64,000 nt of DNA, from the NCBI RefSeq assembly GCF_021155765.1, contig NC_060105.1, forward strand, positions 17,765,001-17,829,000, in the 5' to 3' direction. This DNA is from Diprion similis (lineage: Eukaryota > Arthropoda > Insecta > Hymenoptera > Diprionidae). Positions 60,501 through 64,000 of this stretch are shown one piece after another (position 1 is the stretch's first letter; each line of letters opens with the position of its first letter). Below the pieces are notes generated by a model. That model was given only the letters and a program-made list of their open reading frames with translations, made no database searches and had not been told where the DNA came from. Position numbers and translations under genes: made by a program.

Positions 60501-63422
60501 TTTTGAGGAGCCCCCCCCCCCCCCCCCACAAGAGCCGAAACATAAACCAAATGTTTACCTTTTAAATCTATTCTATCTGTTATATCTATTTTCTTGCTCA
60601 CTACAAGGAAGCTGACATAGAAACGCGTCCAACCATGTGCAACAACATGACCTTCGGCTTCAAAATCCATGATTGGTAATGGCGGTGGGAATTCAAGGAA
60701 AATGAATTGTATCGGCACATCCAGTACTTCTTTCACGTAATTTGTTTTATAAATTGGTCAAAATGTTGTCCATAAACCTGAATGCACTTGTCAATACGCA
60801 TAATGAAGGATTTCCTAGCTCTACTAGAGGAGAAGAAATAAAAATAAAATATGATGCGATACAAAAACCGTCAGTGAAGAAATAATTTTACAGCTGTTAC
60901 GGAAGAGACTGGATTGTTGACATTGAAGGAGACTTTGAGATCGTTAGTGATCGCATCCGTCTTATTCTTAGGTAGAGAGTTATATGTAATTTTGAAGTAG
61001 GAGTTGGTGACATACAAGAAACGATTTGCGGTACCGAATAATATTCCTTTTGTTGAACAAGACGTGTAACAGTGTACACTAAGTATACGAAGTATATCAC
61101 GATCGGACAACCCGTCAACAAACACATTACAGGAAAAGGCAACGAATGACTGACGCAACGACGGACTTGAGCCCAGAGCACACGAAGCGTAGAAGCCGTG
61201 TGCCGTCACACACACACGAGTCGGAAACGCGCCGTCCGTGCACTAACACATAGCGCCAGCCAATCACGGCGATGTAGTAGTGCACGGACGGTGCGCTGCG
61301 GCTCGTGTGTGTAGCGGCACATGGCTTATTGCATTTCGTGTGCTCTTGGCTAGCACATTCTTTATAATTCATCACAATTTCACTCGAATCAATTAGGATT
61401 TAGCAGCCCAAGAATTACGGTATAAATTTAATTTTCAGTTTACTTTATATTTAAGTCATTTATATTTTTCGTTTGTGCATTTCCAGTGAAATTCAAGCAC
61501 TTATGTAATTTTCATTGGTATTGACTGTATCAAATATTAAACATTTAAATCTAACCACTTATTTGCTTATTTGACGAACTGACTTTGGTAACTAAAATTT
61601 ATATTCCAAGAACGACATAGGAATAGGGCGCATGTGAACCGCTTTTAATCACTCGTAGGTTTTTGCTGTTTTCAATAATTTTTATGAATAATTTTATCAT
61701 CCAAGATATCGTTCATGTATGAATAACGACATTTTGTAAAATGATGGTTGAAAATTAACTTTTCAGAACAATTACCGAGTACAGTGACATAGAATCAGGG
61801 AATGCGACGAAGCTGATAAATCTGTTCAACTACGAGTCGCTTCCCGTAACGTTTTACATTCACGGTTGGCGGGAGAGTTGTACCAACGAGAGCTCATTGA
61901 CGATCGTGTCAGGTACTTTGCCAAAATCCGCTAATATATTTTCAATATAATTATCTCCGTGTTTTCACAGCTCTATTATCACTCAATACTGGTGGACATA
62001 TTTGCTGCTTTGACTGGAGCACAATTTCTAAGCACGATTACGTGTCAGCTGCGATCAAAGTTCCGGAAGTCGGAAACGTTTTGGGCAGAGATATGGCAAG
62101 CATTTCGGATATGGGTTTAGCGATAGACAAGCGCTGGTTTATCGGTTTTTCGATGGGAGCTCATGTCGCTGGATGTGCGGGGCAATATCTAATTGAAACA
62201 AATCACGACCGTCCCACACGAATTACTGGTACTTGCAAAGTTGTTGATTTTCATCCGCGGGTACAAACGTCTACGTCTCAATTATAACGACGGCCATTTA
62301 GTGAAATCTCGTATTTATAGGCTTGGATCCGGCTCTTCCACTCTTCTATCCGCCATTCAGCGTCGAGAATTCCTGTCGTTTGAATTCTTCCCAATCTCAC
62401 TTGGTAGACGTCATACATACGGATGGTGGAGTTTACGGCGTTTCTGATCCAATTGGAACCTGTGATTTCTTCCCCAATTCGGGAGTTCGTTACCAAAAAA
62501 ACTGTCCCTGGCTGCCAAATCCGTTTGATATTAGTGGAATACTCCCAACATGTGAGTACGATATTTAAATAATTGTAGATTTTAAGTATATGCATTTTTT
62601 GTGCACTAATATTCTAGCAATAGCTGCTTCAAAAAATTTTCAAACGTAAAATTGCCACAATTGTAGATATCGAATATTTTCGCAAACTGTTAATCATATC
62701 ACTTTTTATAACCTTAACATGTTACGAAGTTTGATTACTCATAGGTGTAGTAAACGTTTTCAGATCGATGCAGCCATGACAGATCTTGGATGTATATGGT
62801 AGAGGCGATAAGAAATAAGAGCTCGCATTTAGCGGTACAGTGCAACAATGCTGAAGATTTTTACAACGAATCTTGTAGTGGGAACTTAATAGTTGCGCTG
62901 GGTTCTTACCTCCACGTCAAATCGTAAGACTTTGCTAAATATTTTTGTAGAAAAATCATTTAATTTAAAATAGCGAAAGACAGGGAAGTGGAGCCATATA
63001 TCATATATTTGGCATCCCTGCCGTACTCATTATTTCACAAACGTTGCAGCAACTTAGAGGTTATGAGATTTGTAATATTTTAGGTCTTGCGCAGCGACTT
63101 AACTTTGTGACTTTTGTTACTATATTCCGACAACACTGCAGCAATATAATTTTACCAGTTTTGAAATATTGCCACAATATTGCAGTGACGTAACTTTGCA
63201 AGCTTTGGAATATTTTAGAAACATTGTAGCAACATAATTTCGCAAAGTTTGAAATATTTCGGAACCAGAACTTTACATAAAATGTGAAATATTACCGAGT
63301 AGTAGAATTGTCTAAACCGCAACTATCATTTGATTTACTTGTTGCTTTGAACTAACCTTTATTATTATTATGGATGAATTAGCCTGTATGAATCTTACAA
63401 AGAAAATCCCGGTTCCAACTAG
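54588..63422 (+). CDS. Secreted pancreatic-lipase-like / phospholipase A1-type enzyme
   Basis: Exons: 54588-54673, 60894-60971, 61767-61912, 61971-62228, 62321-62551, 62764-62923, 63383-63422 (TAG). They give 332 residues, usual for insect members. The N-terminus MMLVDLLCLLFGCSTVLG is a signal peptide. The core shows VTFYIHGW (oxyanion-hole region), nucleophile elbow IGFSMGAHVAG (Ser in G-F-S-M-G), Asp in TGLDPALPLF, VDVIHTDGG, and catalytic His in YRCSHDRSW. Paired Cys suggest disulphides. Family: triglyceride lipase or phospholipase A1 (alpha/beta hydrolase, PF00151 type); substrate cannot be told from sequence. The four central exons are secure. Exon 1 (6.2 kb upstream), the 78-base exon 2 and the 40-base last exon are inferred from splice signals and phase. 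The first intron carries several transposons. Confidence 0.82.
56238..56537 (-). CDS. Possible small single-pass membrane protein (uncertain)
   Basis: A 99-residue open frame inside the lipase first intron, opposite strand. It has a basic stretch LPRRLRIFIR followed by a hydrophobic span (about residues 47-70) and an acidic outer part, the layout of a type II membrane anchor. I recognise no family. Upstream and downstream splice partners were not found, so it could be one exon of a nested gene or a chance frame. Confidence 0.3.
   Translation of the reverse strand: MTRHVSNIISRQFIRFSYENSNHIDENLHIPQPSTVVIQLPRRLRIFIRVLLSFICLFVLSVALVFLWQIGSVTSEESTLAFYHFPSFNPQEEYGVWDT
57493..57763. mobile_element. 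Small TIR element, family G, copy 2
   Basis: Left: ACTTTTTGTCCATAACCTG then CTGAAAGT and GTGCACAAAG. Right end complement: ACTTTTTTTGTCCAACCTGC, CCGAAAGT, CGTGCATCTAAAG. The interior is rich in GCGCCCGC-type repeats. Confidence 0.6.
60511..60527 (+). repeat. Run of 17 C
   Basis: Homopolymer run in lipase intron 1; length may be unreliable. Confidence 0.9.
61173..61349. mobile_element. 177-bp palindromic MITE in lipase intron 2
   Basis: Arms of about 70 bases pair almost throughout: CAGAGCACACGAA, GTGTGCCG, ACACACACGAG and CGCCGTCCGTGCACTA on the left, their complements on the right. The loop is about 30 bases. GC-rich compared with its surroundings, no frame. Confidence 0.7.
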
Positions 63423-64000
63423 AAGTATCGAGTGAAAGCGATACTTTCGTCTGACATTGGATCAATATCGATTTGCCATCTTAGACGCGTAACTTGAAAA
63501 TCCAGTCGCGAATTAATACTTACTTCAGAATTATTAAAATCGTCATAATGTCTACCGATCGAAAATTTGATTTAAAGTTGACAGAAAGTCGGCGAAACGC
63601 TGACTATTCACACGAGCGATGTAATAATGACCGCAGGCTGTAAGCCGAAACTTGAAGCTGTGCATTGTGGCAACCATATGTCAAAAAATGTCGTCAAATA
63701 GGTCAAGATCAAGACAGTGATCAAGAAAAACTTACATGGAGAGTATCAGGCCATTGGATCACGGATCCTGCTCAAGCTTGGAGAGTTTCTTTGGCGCTGA
63801 AAATAAAGCTCCTCTTGCTCCGTTCGATCTAATGGGCCTTTCGTCGCTCGCTACACTTCATAAACTACCATCAAATACCATTTTCTACGTATTTTTTCAG
63901 GCTTTGCCATGCGATAACTCACTATATTTGACCCTTGTTGCTCTGCAAGGCTAACGTAATTGCGAATATAGTAAGCGGCGGTACTGAAACCATGTCTGCG
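63423..64000. other. Downstream of lipase, no gene seen
   Basis: Probably 3' UTR then intergenic DNA. A 72-residue frame at 63736-63954 has no recognisable domain and is not annotated. Confidence 0.45.

Larger units (their letters stand above)
54674..60893. other. Lipase intron 1, mostly unannotated
   Basis: 6.2 kb of AT-rich DNA holding the uncertain membrane-protein frame (56238-56537), a family G TIR element (57493-57763), a short AT dinucleotide run near 58590 and a 17-base C run. Otherwise nothing recognisable was found. A possible exon at about 55344-55420 was weighed and rejected on phase. Confidence 0.5.

Noticed and set aside
60871-61215. Two overlapping minus-strand frames of 94 and 114 residues
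   Set aside because: They overlap the predicted lipase exon 2 and the MITE at 61173, lack domains and have no splice partners.
1-64000. tRNA, rRNA or bacterial-type operon
   Set aside because: No cloverleaf with conserved boxes, no rRNA-like block, and all multi-domain genes are intron-split.

Overview
This is a eukaryotic nuclear genome window, most likely from an insect. The evidence is AT-rich DNA, protein genes cut by short GT-AG introns, heavy loading with small inverted-repeat transposons and retroelement remnants, and insect-type gene families such as a Copia element and a secreted pancreatic-lipase-like/phospholipase A1 gene. The overall look fits a hymenopteran, but the order is inference. 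I see no prokaryotic operons, CRISPR arrays, rRNA or recognisable tRNA.

Layout, left to right: (1) the 5' end of a Copia-type LTR retrotransposon on the minus strand (1-1463), its reading frame open to the window edge. (2) PDZD8, minus strand, eight coding exons (17355 down to 6677). (3) Rab9, plus strand, two exons (19551-20318), head-to-head with PDZD8. (4) The exosome cap subunit Rrp4/EXOSC2, minus strand, three exons (28134 to 25421). (5) The chaperonin subunit CCT6/TCP-1 zeta, plus strand, seven exons (30074-35297), head-to-head with Rrp4. (6) Beta-ureidopropionase, plus strand, five exons (38215-43091). (7) A BRPF/peregrin-type PHD-bromodomain-PWWP chromatin protein, minus strand, nine exons (51098 to 43910), tail-to-tail with beta-ureidopropionase. 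(8) A secreted lipase, plus strand, seven exons (54588-63422), including a small exon found by splice-phase matching. All gene models were assembled by eye from splice sites, reading phase and family knowledge. Exon phases close in every one.

The genes are mostly housekeeping: ER-late endosome lipid transfer (PDZD8), late-endosome trafficking (Rab9), RNA decay (Rrp4), protein folding (CCT6), pyrimidine catabolism (beta-ureidopropionase) and histone acetylation scaffolding (BRPF). I see no operon-like system. The closest functional pairing is PDZD8 beside Rab9, both linked to late endosomes.

The most unusual content is the repeat landscape. It includes several fold-back elements whose arms are most of their length, one with a matching empty-site copy in the same window; at least five small TIR element families; a tandem unit of about 155 bp in introns of three unrelated genes; and a decayed LINE fragment ending about 15 bases before a CCT6 splice acceptor. 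Two gene-level oddities stand out: Rab9 has seven residues after its terminal Cys-Cys, and the BRPF model lacks the usual N-terminal zinc finger.
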